Translations under genes and position numbers: made by a program
Notes under the pieces: generated by a model
Told to the model about the DNA's origin: nothing
The model's database searches: none
Seen by the model: only the letters and a program-made list of their open reading frames with translations
NCBI RefSeq assembly: GCF_917563925.1
Contig: NZ_CAKJTJ010000002.1
Coordinates: 62,001 to 126,000 of the forward strand
From: Sutcliffiella rhizosphaerae
Lineage (GTDB): Bacteria > Bacillota > Bacilli > Bacillales > Bacillaceae_I
Reading direction: 5' to 3'
DNA: 64,000 nt
Part shown: positions 36,227 to 45,399 of the stretch, piece after piece
Layout of the letters: every line of letters begins with the position of its first letter
How positions within the stretch are numbered: the first letter of the stretch is position 1

Positions 36227-37105
36227 TCATCTATCCCTGGGAAGTTCCTCTAATATGTCCTGAGGATTTTCCACGAGTTTTGCACCTTGTTTTATCAATG
36301 CATTAGTCCCTCTAGATGTATCTGAATGAATGGAGCCTGGAATTGCGAACACTTCCCGCCCTTGCTCCAAAGCTTGATCTGCTGTAATTAGAGAGCCGCT
36401 TTTTTCTTTTGCTTCGATTACTATTACACCTTCACTTAATCCGCTAATTATGCGGTTTCTTTCAGGGAAATTCCATTTCTTTGGAGGCTCATACGGGGGG
36501 TATTCAGATATAAGGAGCTGGTGATGTGAAATCCACTCAGCAATGGGCTGATGTTCTTTTGGATAAATACAAAGAATACCACCTCCGAGGACCGCAATCG
36601 TGTTCCCTCCGTGCCTTATGGTTAATTTATGAGCATATATATCTACACCTCTCGCAAGTCCACTTACGATAACGAATGGCTCTATTAGCAAAGCAGGGAG
36701 CAGCTTTTCTAGAGATTGAGCCCCATATGATGTTATTCCTCTAGAACCAACCACTCCAAGCATTCTGTGTTTTAAGAGGGTTTTCTTTCCTTTTACAAAT
36801 AAAACTAAAGGGGGATCAAAAATTTCTTTCAATAAAGGGGGATAATCTTCATCAAATATTGTGATGGATTGAATGTTATGTTCATGATATTTTTTTAGAA
36901 GGGTAGAAACTTGATTTGTTTGAAGGTAATGATGGATTGCTTGAGCTTTCTTCATTGAGGTTGGGGTTTGCTTCATGATTTCAGAAGGAGATTGATTGAA
37001 GATATTTTCTAAAGTGGGATCTTTCTGGAGCAAAATTCTTAATAATTGGGAGGAAATATGTGGGCAGTGATGCAGAATTAATAATCTATTTTTCAGCTTT
37101 TTCAT
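36227..37105 (-). CDS. dprA: DNA processing protein DprA (Smf)
   Basis: Single-strand DNA-binding, RecA-loading protein of natural transformation. The 292 residues have an N-terminal SAM-like helical region and the Rossmann-type DprA core: VVGSRGITSYGAQ, IVSGLARGVDIYAH, IAVLGGGILCIYPKEH, ISEYPPYEPPKKWNFPERNR, and EAKEKSGSLITADQALEQGR. The start is ambiguous: ATG at 37105 has GAGGTG ten bases upstream, while ATG at 37114 lies almost on it. A possible TTGTGC/TACAAT promoter lies in the gap after sucD. Confidence 0.95.
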   Translation of the reverse strand: MKKLKNRLLILHHCPHISSQLLRILLQKDPTLENIFNQSPSEIMKQTPTSMKKAQAIHHYLQTNQVSTLLKKYHEHNIQSITIFDEDYPPLLKEIFDPPLVLFVKGKKTLLKHRMLGVVGSRGITSYGAQSLEKLLPALLIEPFVIVSGLARGVDIYAHKLTIRHGGNTIAVLGGGILCIYPKEHQPIAEWISHHQLLISEYPPYEPPKKWNFPERNRIISGLSEGVIVIEAKEKSGSLITADQALEQGREVFAIPGSIHSDTSRGTNALIKQGAKLVENPQDILEELPRDR

Positions 37106-37198
37106 ATTTGGCATACACCTCATTTATTTAAATGAAATTGTAGATTGTTACTCAGTTTGCACAATGGACTAGTTTTCCCTGTTTTTTGAACACACATG

Positions 37199-37224
37199 GA
37201 GGGATAGTCTATAGACTATCCCTC
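37199..37224 (-). terminator. 26-base perfect palindrome after sucD, probable terminator
   Basis: GAGGGATAGTCTA is followed immediately by its exact inverse complement, 11 bases after the sucD stop. As RNA it would give an 11-base-pair stem with a four-base loop. The following bases (CATGTGTGTT) are only moderately T-rich, so termination strength is uncertain. Confidence 0.6.
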
Positions 37225-37235
37225 TCAAAATAATA

Positions 37236-38138
37236 TTAATGTGTTTTACACTTGTCGTAAATACCTTGTTCTTTAATCACTTTGATTAACGTTTCACCCA
37301 TAACAGATGGAGTGTCAGCTACTTCAATGCCGCACTCATTCATCACACGGATTTTTTCGTCTGCAGTACCTTTACCACCGGAAATGATAGCACCAGCATG
37401 GCCCATACGCTTTCCTGGAGGTGCAGTGCGGCCGCCAATGAAGCCTACAACAGGTTTTTTCATGTTTTCTTTCACCCATAGTGCTGCTTCTTCTTCAGCT
37501 GTACCGCCAATTTCCCCAATCATAATAACCGCATAAGTATCTTCGTCTTCATTGAATGCTTTTAAAACATCAATAAAGTCTGTACCATTTACTGGGTCTC
37601 CACCGATACCTACAGCCGTTGATTGTCCAATTCCCTCTTGTGATAATTGATGAACTGCTTCATAAGTTAAAGTACCTGATCTGGAAACTACCCCAACATG
37701 TCCTTTAGTGTGGATGTAGCCAGGCATAATACCAATTTTGCACTCACCAGGAGTGATAACGCCAGGACAGTTAGGACCAACTAAACGTGTCTTTTTGCCT
37801 TCCATGTAGCGTTTTACTTTTACCATATCTAAAACTGGAATATGCTCAGTAATACAAATAGCAAGATCAAGCTCTGCATCCACAGCTTCCAAAATAGCAT
37901 CTGCTGCAAATGGAGCTGGAACATAAATGACAGACGCATTTGCTCCTGTTGCTTTTACCGCTTCTTCCACTGTGTTAAATACAGGTACACCTTCTACTTC
38001 CGTACCGCCTTTACCTGGTGTAACCCCTCCAACGATTTGTGTACCATATTCAAGCATTTGCTTCGTATGGAATAACGCTGTGGAGCCAGTAATACCTTGT
38101 ACAATAACTTTTGTATCTTTATTAACGAATACACTCAT
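37236..38138 (-). CDS. sucD: Succinate-CoA ligase (ADP-forming) subunit alpha
   Basis: TCA-cycle enzyme subunit that binds CoA and carries the phosphohistidine. 300 residues with a CoA-binding Rossmann domain ([34 protein letters not shown]), [18 protein letters not shown], and active-site His near residue 246 in [18 protein letters not shown]. It follows sucC by 18 bases and forms an operon with it. Confidence 0.98.
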   Translation of the reverse strand: MSVFVNKDTKVIVQGITGSTALFHTKQMLEYGTQIVGGVTPGKGGTEVEGVPVFNTVEEAVKATGANASVIYVPAPFAADAILEAVDAELDLAICITEHIPVLDMVKVKRYMEGKKTRLVGPNCPGVITPGECKIGIMPGYIHTKGHVGVVSRSGTLTYEAVHQLSQEGIGQSTAVGIGGDPVNGTDFIDVLKAFNEDEDTYAVIMIGEIGGTAEEEAALWVKENMKKPVVGFIGGRTAPPGKRMGHAGAIISGGKGTADEKIRVMNECGIEVADTPSVMGETLIKVIKEQGIYDKCKTH

Positions 38139-38156
38139 GAATGTCCCCTGCCTTTC

Positions 38157-39317
38157 TTATCCTACTTGCGCTACGATTTTTTGTGCACCATCGGCCATTG
38201 ATTCTGCTGCAACGATATTTAATCCGGACTCATTTAAGATTTGTTTACCTAAATCAACATTAGTGCCCTCTAAACGAACAACCAATGGCACTTCAAGTCC
38301 GATTTGCTTTGCGGCTTCCACAACACCAGTTGCGATAATGTCACACTTCATAATTCCACCGAAAATATTTACGAAAATACCTTTTACACTATCATCGGAT
38401 AGGATAATTTTGAAAGCTTCTGTTACTTTCTCAGCAGTTGCTCCGCCCCCAACATCAAGGAAATTGGCAGGGTCTCCACCGTAATGTTTGATAATATCCA
38501 TCGTTGCCATAGCAAGTCCAGCACCATTTACCATACATCCAATATTTCCATCAAGGGAGATATAGCTTAAATCATATTTAGATGCTTCGATTTCTTTTGC
38601 ATCTTCTTCTTCAAGATCACGATACTCAAGGACATCTTTTTGACGGTACAAAGCGTTTGAATCAAAATTCATTTTTGCATCAAGCGCCATTACTTTTCCA
38701 TCACCAGTTACAACAAGTGGGTTAATTTCTGCAATAGAGCAATCCTTTTCCACAAATGCTGTATAAAGGCCCATCATGAACTTAACTGCTTGTCCAACTA
38801 ATTCTTTTGGAATATTGATGTTGAATGCAACACGACGTGCTTGGAATCCCGTAAGACCTACAACTGGATCAATTACTTCTTTGAAGATTTTTTCTGGCGT
38901 TTCTTCTGCCACTTCTTCAATCTCCGTTCCGCCTTCTTCAGATGCCATTAAAACAACTCGTGAAGTCGCACGATCTAGAACTAATCCAATATAATATTCT
39001 TTCTTAATATCGCATCCCTCTTCAATAAGTAAGCGTTTTACTTCCTTACCTTCTGGACCTGTTTGATGTGTAATTAATGTTTTACCAAGAATTTCATTCG
39101 CATACTCACGAACTTCATCTATATTCTTGGCAACTTTAACTCCACCTGCTTTTCCACGCCCACCAGCGTGAATTTGTGCCTTCACAACACAAACTTCTGT
39201 TCCCAATTCTTTTGCCGCTTCTACCGCTTCTTCGACAGTAAATGCTACTCGGCCGTTTGGAACAGCTACCCCGTATTTTCTGAGGATCTCTTTTCCTTGA
39301 TATTCATGGATATTCAT
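38157..39317 (-). CDS. sucC: Succinate-CoA ligase (ADP-forming) subunit beta
   Basis: ATP-grasp subunit that binds nucleotide and succinate. 386 residues starting [20 protein letters not shown], with [22 protein letters not shown]-grasp metal site region ([23 protein letters not shown], in two parts), and the glycine-rich [30 protein letters not shown] precedes the ATG. The promoter and a cre-like site lie 60-90 bases upstream, which would tie TCA-cycle expression to carbon catabolite repression. Confidence 0.98.
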   Translation of the reverse strand: MNIHEYQGKEILRKYGVAVPNGRVAFTVEEAVEAAKELGTEVCVVKAQIHAGGRGKAGGVKVAKNIDEVREYANEILGKTLITHQTGPEGKEVKRLLIEEGCDIKKEYYIGLVLDRATSRVVLMASEEGGTEIEEVAEETPEKIFKEVIDPVVGLTGFQARRVAFNINIPKELVGQAVKFMMGLYTAFVEKDCSIAEINPLVVTGDGKVMALDAKMNFDSNALYRQKDVLEYRDLEEEDAKEIEASKYDLSYISLDGNIGCMVNGAGLAMATMDIIKHYGGDPANFLDVGGGATAEKVTEAFKIILSDDSVKGIFVNIFGGIMKCDIIATGVVEAAKQIGLEVPLVVRLEGTNVDLGKQILNESGLNIVAAESMADGAQKIVAQVG

Positions 39318-39362
39318 TTCCCATCCTCCAATCTTATGTATAACAGAACATTATTTAAAAAT

Positions 39363-39376
39363 AGACTGCGCTTTCA
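39363..39376 (-). promoter_or_regulatory. CcpA cre-like site at the sucCD start
   Basis: TGAAAGCGCAGTCT on the minus strand matches 12 of 14 positions of the cre consensus TGWAARCGYTWNCW. It overlaps the last -10 base and the expected start site, an ideal place for repression. sucCD repression by CcpA is known in B. subtilis. Confidence 0.6.
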
Positions 39377-39404
39377 TTTTATAAAATGCTACATGAATTG
39401 TCTA
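39376..39404 (-). promoter_or_regulatory. SigA promoter of sucCD
   Basis: TAGACA -35 (39399-39404), 17-base spacer, TAAAAT -10 (39376-39381) on the minus strand, each 5 of 6 to consensus. A perfect TATAAT lies further upstream near 39425 but has no good -35. Confidence 0.6.
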
Positions 39405-39912
39405 CCTTTCTGGAAAAATATTATACTAAATTCAAAAAATTAATAGTTTCGTGTTCTAAATAAGCATCAAAATAGCTATTTTAAGGAAAATTACCGTATT
39501 ATTTACTGATTATTCAATCTATTATCATTATGCCGGAAAACCTTCACGTGTGGATTTTCACATGTATTTTTGCTAACTTGGGATAAATTATTTATGCTGT
39601 TTCAAGTTTAGAGGCGTTTGCTTTTACATTGCGAAATTAAAAATAATTCACAAAGGTTGTGAGTTGTAGGTGTGCTGATTCAAGTGAATCATGATTATTT
39701 TTAAGGATTGAAACCGTATGCTTAGACTTGCTTGATGATTTTTTGCTGTTTTGAAGATCCAATCGGGGAGTTTCTTGACAATGCCTACCACTTTATCCCT
39801 TTCCGCAACTTAAAACATCGATTTTTGTACGAACAATTTCAATAACTCTTTGTGTTGTTCCTATACCATATTCGAAGTTTGCCATAAAAAAATAAAGTCA
39901 AATACTAGCTTT
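39405..39912. other. Long intergenic region between ylqH and sucC
   Basis: About 500 bases with no recognisable gene. No strong terminator follows ylqH. One minus-strand frame (39651-39809) stays open for 53 codons between stops but has no start codon with a ribosome site and no similarity I recognise; it may be a remnant or chance. No repeats or RNA motifs stand out. Confidence 0.5.
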
Positions 39913-40203
39913 TCACTTTTTCAAACCCGCTTTCTCTCCTTCATGGAGTCTGTACACATGTGCTAAAATTTCCGCAATAACTTCATAGAGTTCCTCAGGA
40001 ATAGATTCGTTTATTTCCATTTCCATTAATAACTCAAGTAATGCCGGATCTTCTTGGATTGGTATATCATTTTTTTGCGCCTCTTCCAAGATGTTTTCTG
40101 CAACGAGTCCTGCTCCTTTTGCATTAACAACTGGTGCATAAGATTTGTTCTTGTCATACTTTAGTGCAACCGCCTTTTTTCGTTTTCCCTCTGGATTTTT
40201 CAT
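39913..40203 (-). CDS. ylqH: FlhB-like free-standing export switch domain (YlqH/FhlB)
   Basis: 96-residue protein homologous to the cytoplasmic C-terminal part of FlhB: AVALKYDKNKSYAPVVNAKG corresponds to AIAIKYDEKKGDAPIVLAKG in FlhB of this window, and the ending EELYEVIAEILAHVYRLHEG to DFFQAVAEILAYVYRLQNQ. It lacks membrane helices and the NPTH autocleavage site; it starts just where FlhB would have been cleaved. Overlaps ylqG by four bases (ATGA). Probably a cytosolic partner of flagellar export; function not established here. Confidence 0.9.
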   Translation of the reverse strand: MKNPEGKRKKAVALKYDKNKSYAPVVNAKGAGLVAENILEEAQKNDIPIQEDPALLELLMEMEINESIPEELYEVIAEILAHVYRLHEGEKAGLKK

Positions 40204-41495
40204 ATTTTTATATCTAATCCTTTCTCTGGTGAAGTTAGAACAATGCGAAAAAAGTCCATCTCTGGGCTTGCTGTTTCTATTTCATTATTAAAATGAGCTT
40301 TCACAGAGCTTAGTGTGTACCCTTTGTCATTTAATGCTTTTTTTAGTGATGAGGTACTATTCTCCACCAAATTTTCTAGTGGTGGATAGGAGTGGTGGAA
40401 GGACAGATTTATCACCTTCTTTTGAATAAAAACATCAATCATTACTGTTGAGAATTTCGGTAAATCAAGTAACATTACAATTCTGCAATATTCAGGGTCT
40501 ACTGTATTGTTCTTCTTTTTTGCACTTATATGAATATACCAATCTTTAGCCTCATCATCTAAAAGAATTGGTATCGGGATAAACAGCTGTTGAAGGTTTC
40601 CTTCTTCCCTAGATAACAGCTGAAAGCCAGTAATTTTTGATAACAATCCGTTAATGGTGGATTTTTCTTCGGCTGTTGTAACATGTTGTAAAAAATCCAT
40701 AAGAAGGGGCTTTAACTGTTCTGGTTTAATAGTCGAAAGTGACTGACTTTGTCGTAATAATTCGCTTATTTTATTTTCATAGTCAAGACCTAAAAGAGTT
40801 ACAGCTTTTTTTACTAACTGTAAGGTGGCTTCATTTTTCCCCAGGGTTGCAGTAGATTGTAATTGCTGTAATGTTTCTAACAGTTTTTCTTGTTTTGGTG
40901 TTGGGTTTTCCTGCTGTTGAAGTGATTGATATACTTTGTTGACCAAATCCATGGTTGATTTTTCTTCAAACAATCCAATAACTATTTTGGAAAGTGTGTT
41001 ACCTTCGCCCGACATTCCACCTCTTTGAATTACTTGATTAACAAACTCGATAGCCACTTCTTTTTTTTGCTGAGGAAGTTTATCAATAGTAGTGGCTAGA
41101 GTAGAAAAAGCAGATGAATTAATTTTCTCAAAAGTTTTAATAGGACTTGTAGCCAATTGAATTAGTTCACTTGCTGATTTTGAATTGACATTTTTCACCG
41201 CATTCAGGTCATTATGGGGTTCCTTCGTACTATTTTCCCCTGCTTTTATTGGTGGTACAGATTGAATGGGAGTTAACACCGTTCCTCTTTCCTCTGCTGT
41301 CATTTTAAAGATGTATTCTTTCCCAATTTGAACATCTCCCGAGATAAAAGCTTTGGAAGTTGCCGCCCCTCGTTGAATAACAAATAGAGCATCCTCCATT
41401 TGAGCAATGATCTTTGCATGTATGTATGTATTCTGATTGCCCATTACATTTGTTGAACGGGAAGCACTTGTTTGCAACAATTGCCAAATGTTCAT
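40200..41495 (-). CDS. ylqG: YlqG, putative FliK-like protein
   Basis: 431-residue protein of poorly known function, paired with ylqH. The N-terminal part is Ser/Thr/Asn-rich, the middle (about 110-270) helical. The C-terminal 110 residues have the alternating pattern of a FliK Flg_hook domain: LLDLPKFSTVMIDVFIQKK, VINLSFHHSYPPLENLVENS, LKKALNDKGYTLSSVKAHF, which lines up with the FliK end in this window. I infer a second FliK-type/FlhB-type pair. It starts 15 bases after rnhB with AAAGGAG upstream. Confidence 0.8.
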   Translation of the reverse strand: MNIWQLLQTSASRSTNVMGNQNTYIHAKIIAQMEDALFVIQRGAATSKAFISGDVQIGKEYIFKMTAEERGTVLTPIQSVPPIKAGENSTKEPHNDLNAVKNVNSKSASELIQLATSPIKTFEKINSSAFSTLATTIDKLPQQKKEVAIEFVNQVIQRGGMSGEGNTLSKIVIGLFEEKSTMDLVNKVYQSLQQQENPTPKQEKLLETLQQLQSTATLGKNEATLQLVKKAVTLLGLDYENKISELLRQSQSLSTIKPEQLKPLLMDFLQHVTTAEEKSTINGLLSKITGFQLLSREEGNLQQLFIPIPILLDDEAKDWYIHISAKKKNNTVDPEYCRIVMLLDLPKFSTVMIDVFIQKKVINLSFHHSYPPLENLVENSTSSLKKALNDKGYTLSSVKAHFNNEIETASPEMDFFRIVLTSPEKGLDIKI

Positions 41496-41510
41496 AGAAT
41501 GCTCCTTTAA

Positions 41511-42284
41511 TTAGTGACTTATCATATCTTTAACAGGTGAAAATGATTGGCGATGCTCTTCAGTAACCCCTACTTCCTGCAGGGCAATTAAATGTTCTTT
41601 TGTACCATACCCCATATTTTTCTCAAAACCATATTCAGGGTGTTTCTGGCCAAGATTTTTCATTAAGGTATCTCTTGTTTCTTTAGCAAGAACGGAGGCA
41701 GCAGCGATAGTAATACTTTTCGCATCTCCTTTTATGATGGAGGTTTGCGAAATTGAAATGTCTAACTTCATCGCATCAATCAATAAGTGATCAGGGGCAA
41801 CACTCATTTTTTCAATTGCCTGTATCATGGCAAGTTTTGTTGCTTCATATATGTTTATCTGGTCTATTTGCTTTGGATCAATGATGCCAATACCATAGCT
41901 TAACGCATGTTTTACAATAAAGTGATAGAATTCTTTTCTTTTTTGTGGACTTAGTTTCTTTGAGTCTGTCAGACCGGGTAAATAAAAGTCTTTCGGTAAA
42001 ATGACTGCCGCTGCCACTACAGGTCCTGCTAGTGGACCACGTCCAACTTCATCGACCCCAGCAATGTATTCATATCCTTGATCCCTGCTGTCTCTTTCAT
42101 ATTTTTGCATCTCTTGATGTTGCTTAAGCAATTGCTCTTCTAGTACTTTTTTTCTTTGCCATTTTTTGATAAGCGTTTGAACACCTTTACGTTCATCCTC
42201 TTTTATCAACCTGTATTCTTTTGTATTCAAATCTGTCAAATCATTCAATAGCTTCTCAATTTCTTTTATCGACTTTTTTTTCAT
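41511..42284 (-). CDS. rnhB: Ribonuclease HII
   Basis: Endonuclease that removes RNA from RNA-DNA hybrids and single ribonucleotides. 257 residues: an N-terminal helical extension (about 1-70) typical of Bacillus enzymes, then the catalytic core with Asp78-Glu79 (YIAGVDEVGRGPLAGPVVAA), Asp170 (HLLIDAMKLD), KGDAKSITIAAASVLAKETR and the C-terminal YGFEKNMGYGTKEHL. Starts the rnhB-ylqG-ylqH group, after the terminator of rbgA; its promoter is not clear. Confidence 0.97.
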   Translation of the reverse strand: MKKKSIKEIEKLLNDLTDLNTKEYRLIKEDERKGVQTLIKKWQRKKVLEEQLLKQHQEMQKYERDSRDQGYEYIAGVDEVGRGPLAGPVVAAAVILPKDFYLPGLTDSKKLSPQKRKEFYHFIVKHALSYGIGIIDPKQIDQINIYEATKLAMIQAIEKMSVAPDHLLIDAMKLDISISQTSIIKGDAKSITIAAASVLAKETRDTLMKNLGQKHPEYGFEKNMGYGTKEHLIALQEVGVTEEHRQSFSPVKDMISH

Positions 42285-42472
42285 TTTCTTTATCCCCCAA
42301 TAATAAACCGCTTTGCTATTACAAAATGGTTCTAGTTATATTAGCTAGCACTTAAAGTCATATTCACTCTTTCCCTTTATGGCACTCTACAGCTGCCTTA
42401 GGCTATCGGGGATGATTGGGCAAGTAGAATTAATGAATCAATCGTAGTTTCTTAACTTGCTCATAAAAAAAA

Positions 42473-42526
42473 GCCCACTTTAGTGGCCTCCAAAGTGTAA
42501 ACAAAGTATGCTTGCGATTGTTTACA
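42473..42526 (-). terminator. Terminator and adjoining hairpin after rbgA
   Basis: Two successive structures on the minus strand: TGTAAACAA/TTGTTTACA (42496-42504 with 42518-42526, perfect nine-base-pair stem) and then GCCAC TAAA GTGGG followed by eight T residues (42473-42488). The second is an intrinsic terminator; the first may be part of a larger fold. Confidence 0.75.
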
Positions 42527-42554
42527 TTAGTGAAGGCTCACCTTTGCAAGCCTC

Positions 42555-43415
42555 TTATATGAGTGTTTCTGGACGTTCCAAACTTAATTTCCCAAGCTTT
42601 TCTTGTCTGATTTCACGGATGACAAGTTCAGCCGTTTTATCGTAATCAATCAGGCCACCACTCATCTTACAGCCTCGTCTAGAACCAATCGCATCGAACA
42701 AATCGACAATATCTTCTGGTATCTCTTCGAGTCCGTAACGGTCTTTCAAACGTTCTGGATAGGCTTCTGAAAGAAATCTAAGCGCAAAAACAGCAATATC
42801 TTGTAAATTTATGATAGTATCTTTTATGGCTCCTGTTGTTGCTAAACGGTAACCTACATCCTGATCTTCAAACTTCGGCCAAAGAATTCCTGGAGTATCC
42901 AGTAGCTCTAGTTCTTTCCCTACCTTAACCCATTGCTGAGCTTTCGTAACACCTGGTCGATCTCCTGTTTGGGCAATATTCTTTTTTGCTAGCCTATTGA
43001 TAAGTGTGGATTTCCCGACATTTGGGATTCCAACTATCAATGCTCTAATGGCTCTTGGTCTAATTCCACGAGATTGCATTTTATCGAATTTTCCCTTTAA
43101 AAGTTCTTTTGATAGAGAACCGATTTGCTGTAGTCCTTTACCAGATTGGGAATCAATTGCGATCGCTTTGGTGGTAGTTCCTTCGAGGTTAAAGTAATCA
43201 AGCCATTCTCGAGTCACCTTTGCATCTGCCATATCCGCTTTGTTAAGTAAAATAATCCTTGGTTTATTAGATACTATTTCGTCTATCATTGGATTTCTTG
43301 ATGAAACAGGGATTCGTGCATCAACCAATTCATATACGATATCTATTAGTTTTAGTTTTTCTGTTACCTGTCTCCGGGCTTTTGCCATATGCCCGGGAAA
43401 CCATTGTATTGTCAT
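42555..43415 (-). CDS. rbgA: Ribosome biogenesis GTPase RbgA (YlqF)
   Basis: Circularly permuted GTPase needed for late 50S assembly. The motifs appear in permuted order: G4 ([10 protein letters not shown]) first, then G1 ([15 protein letters not shown]) and G3 ([10 protein letters not shown]), followed by a C-terminal helical RNA-binding domain. 286 residues, [16 protein letters not shown] at the N-terminus. It lies downstream of lepB and upstream of a terminator. Confidence 0.98.
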   Translation of the reverse strand: MTIQWFPGHMAKARRQVTEKLKLIDIVYELVDARIPVSSRNPMIDEIVSNKPRIILLNKADMADAKVTREWLDYFNLEGTTTKAIAIDSQSGKGLQQIGSLSKELLKGKFDKMQSRGIRPRAIRALIVGIPNVGKSTLINRLAKKNIAQTGDRPGVTKAQQWVKVGKELELLDTPGILWPKFEDQDVGYRLATTGAIKDTIINLQDIAVFALRFLSEAYPERLKDRYGLEEIPEDIVDLFDAIGSRRGCKMSGGLIDYDKTAELVIREIRQEKLGKLSLERPETLI

Positions 43416-43449
43416 CGATAAAGCCTCCTGAAAAAACTAAAAAGCTCAG

Positions 43450-44001
43450 TTACTGTACTTTTCTAATATCTGGCAATGGCCAGTATACTATATTGGTATT
43501 TCCTAATACTTCTTCTTGTGGGATGGTTCCGATATGACGGCTATCCTTACTTTGTCTACGATTGTCCCCCATAACGAATAGGTGACCTTCTGGTACTTCT
43601 TTATAGCCTGTCTTTTCTTCTAACGTAAAATCTTCTGTAAGAGTCCCGTCTAGATACTGTGCTTTATATTCATCTAGATATGGCTCCTCATATGCTTCTC
43701 CGTTAATATAAAGAACATCATCTTTATACTCCACTTCATCCCCTGGCAATCCGATGACACGTTTGATGTAATCCTTGTCAACCGTTGCGTGGAAAACCAC
43801 AATATCAAATCGCTCAGGATCGCCGACTTTATACCCTATTTTGTTTACAATCATTCTGTCCTGATTGTGAAGGGTCGGCATCATGGAATCCCCATCTACC
43901 ACAATTGGGGCAAAGAAGAAATAGCGTATTGCAGCCGCTAGTATGATTGCAATAGCCAAAGCCTTGATCCATTCCCAAATTTCATTTTTAGACCGAGCCA
44001 T
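43450..44001 (-). CDS. lepB: Type I signal peptidase
   Basis: Membrane serine protease that removes signal peptides. One N-terminal transmembrane helix (about 11-30, WIKALAIAIILAAAIRYFFF), catalytic Ser39 (VDGDSMMPTL) and general base Lys80 (DYIKRVIGLPGDEV), and the box E segment FVMGDNRRQSKDSRHIG. Start MARSKN (183 residues) chosen by GGTGGAGGAA upstream. B. subtilis lacks a signal peptidase between rplS and ylqF, but several other Bacillaceae have one. A TATAAT at 44087-44092 may belong to its promoter. Confidence 0.95.
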   Translation of the reverse strand: MARSKNEIWEWIKALAIAIILAAAIRYFFFAPIVVDGDSMMPTLHNQDRMIVNKIGYKVGDPERFDIVVFHATVDKDYIKRVIGLPGDEVEYKDDVLYINGEAYEEPYLDEYKAQYLDGTLTEDFTLEEKTGYKEVPEGHLFVMGDNRRQSKDSRHIGTIPQEEVLGNTNIVYWPLPDIRKVQ

Positions 44002-44142
44002 TACTGTTCCTCCACCATTATTTGATATGATTTTTCTCAAAAACAAAATATGTATTTTGAATTTCTTTTCTTTACAGCGTATTTATATTATATACTTTTC
44101 TTTATCTTTTTAGAAAGCAGAAGGGCTGCTTAAAGATTTTTT

Positions 44143-44177
44143 TGTTAAAAAAAGAGAGCTTGTCTCCAAGCTCCCCT
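44143..44177 (-). terminator. Intrinsic terminator of rplS
   Basis: GAGCTTG GAGA CAAGCTC stem with flanking GG/TC, followed by a run of seven T residues on the minus strand, right after the rplS stop. Confidence 0.92.
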
Positions 44178-44182
44178 TTCTA

Positions 44183-44527
44183 TTATCGAATTTCTTTAAT
44201 ACGCGCTTTTTTACCACGTAATGCACGTAGATAGTAAAGTTTCGCACGACGTACTTTACCACGACGAATTACATCAATTCCCTCAATCTTTGGAGAATGA
44301 ACAGGGAATGCACGCTCAACACCTACACCGTAAGAAATCTTACGAACTGTAAAGGTTTCACTGATACCGCCGCCACGACGTTTGATTACAACACCTTCAA
44401 ACATCTGGATACGCTCACGAGTTCCCTCAACAACCTTAACGTGAACACGTACTGTGTCACCAGGACGGAAAGAAGGAAGATCAGTTTTCAACTGTTCTTG
44501 CGTAATTTCTTGAATTAATTTTTGCAT
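44183..44527 (-). CDS. rplS: 50S ribosomal protein L19
   Basis: Ribosomal protein at the interface of the subunits. 114 residues; [40 protein letters not shown] and the C-terminal [17 protein letters not shown] are typical of L19. AAAGGAG precedes the ATG. It has its own promoter, a structured leader and a strong terminator, so it forms a single-gene unit although it lies behind trmD. Confidence 0.99.
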   Translation of the reverse strand: MQKLIQEITQEQLKTDLPSFRPGDTVRVHVKVVEGTRERIQMFEGVVIKRRGGGISETFTVRKISYGVGVERAFPVHSPKIEGIDVIRRGKVRRAKLYYLRALRGKKARIKEIR

Positions 44528-44546
44528 AGTTTTCTACTCCTTTTCC

Positions 44547-44590
44547 ACGGATGCTCATACCATTCTTGTTTTGATGCAGCGGAACATCGT
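44547..44590 (-). ncRNA. L19 ribosomal protein leader
   Basis: In the rplS 5' untranslated region ACG-ATGTTC pairs with GAGCAT-C-CGT (nine pairs, one bulged C) around a loop holding CCGCTG and GGTAT. Layout and bases resemble the Firmicutes L19 leader, which controls rplS by binding L19. It ends 20 bases before the start codon. Confidence 0.65.
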
Positions 44591-44624
44591 TTTAAGACAT
44601 AGCTATCGCTAAGTCACAAAGAGT

Positions 44625-44653
44625 ATAATAGCATATTGATCCAATAAAATCAA
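44625..44653 (-). promoter_or_regulatory. SigA promoter of rplS overlapping the trmD stop
   Basis: TTGATT -35 (44648-44653), 17-base spacer, TATTAT -10 (44625-44630). The -35 box contains the TGA stop codon of trmD. Start expected near 44618, giving a leader of about 90 bases. Confidence 0.7.
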
Positions 44654-45399
44654 TATGTTTCCTCTTCTTTTTTAATCTCTGAAAGCCATTCCATTTGCTG
44701 TTCATTTAGAGAATAACCTTCTAAAAGATCAGGTCTTCTCCTAAAGGTCCTCCGCAAAGCTTCCTTGGTTCGCCACTCCTCAATATAAGCATGATTACCG
44801 GAAAGGAGCACGTCCGGAACCTTCATCCCGCGAAAGTCTGCAGGTCTAGTATAGTGAGGGTGCTCCAAAAGACCTGTACTGAAGCTATCCTGTTCATGTG
44901 AAGCTGCTTTTCCTAATACATCAGGCAACAATCTGACAACGCTATCCAATACAACCATAGAGGCTAGCTCCCCACCGGTAAGAACATAATCTCCTATAGA
45001 AATCTCATCTGTTACGATATGCTCTCTGATTCTCTCGTCATAGCCCTCATAATGTCCACAAATAAAAATTAGATGGTCCTCTGTTGCGAGTTCTTCTGCT
45101 TTTTTTTGGGTGTATCTTTCACCTTGAGGACACATAAGGATGACTCTTGGTTTTGTTTTAGTTTCATTTTTGCTAGTCATAGTCGTAACTGCGTCAAAGA
45201 TAGGTTGCGGTTTCAGCACCATGCCTGCCCCACCGCCATAAGGATAATCATCCACCGTCTTATGCTTGTTATCTGCATACTCACGAAAATCTGTTACTTT
45301 ATATGATACTGCACCTTTTTCAGAAGCTTTTTTCAGGATGGAAGTTTCTAATACACCTGTAAACATTTCTGGAAAAAGAGATAAAATATCAATTCTCAT
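44650..45399 (-). CDS. trmD: tRNA (guanine37-N1)-methyltransferase TrmD
   Basis: Makes m1G37 in tRNAs to prevent frameshifting. 249 residues; N-terminal SPOUT/trefoil-knot domain with [80 protein letters not shown] and a helical C-terminal domain with [20 protein letters not shown]. The ATG follows the rimM stop directly, so the two are translationally coupled. Confidence 0.98.
   Translation of the reverse strand: MRIDILSLFPEMFTGVLETSILKKASEKGAVSYKVTDFREYADNKHKTVDDYPYGGGAGMVLKPQPIFDAVTTMTSKNETKTKPRVILMCPQGERYTQKKAEELATEDHLIFICGHYEGYDERIREHIVTDEISIGDYVLTGGELASMVVLDSVVRLLPDVLGKAASHEQDSFSTGLLEHPHYTRPADFRGMKVPDVLLSGNHAYIEEWRTKEALRRTFRRRPDLLEGYSLNEQQMEWLSEIKKEEETY

Noticed and set aside
39410-39430. 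Possible CodY box near the sucC promoter
   Set aside because: Five mismatches to AATTTTCWGAAAATT, not better than background.
39703-39717. TGAAACCGTATGCT, another partial cre match in the ylqH-sucC gap
   Set aside because: Two mismatches at key positions and no promoter nearby on either strand.
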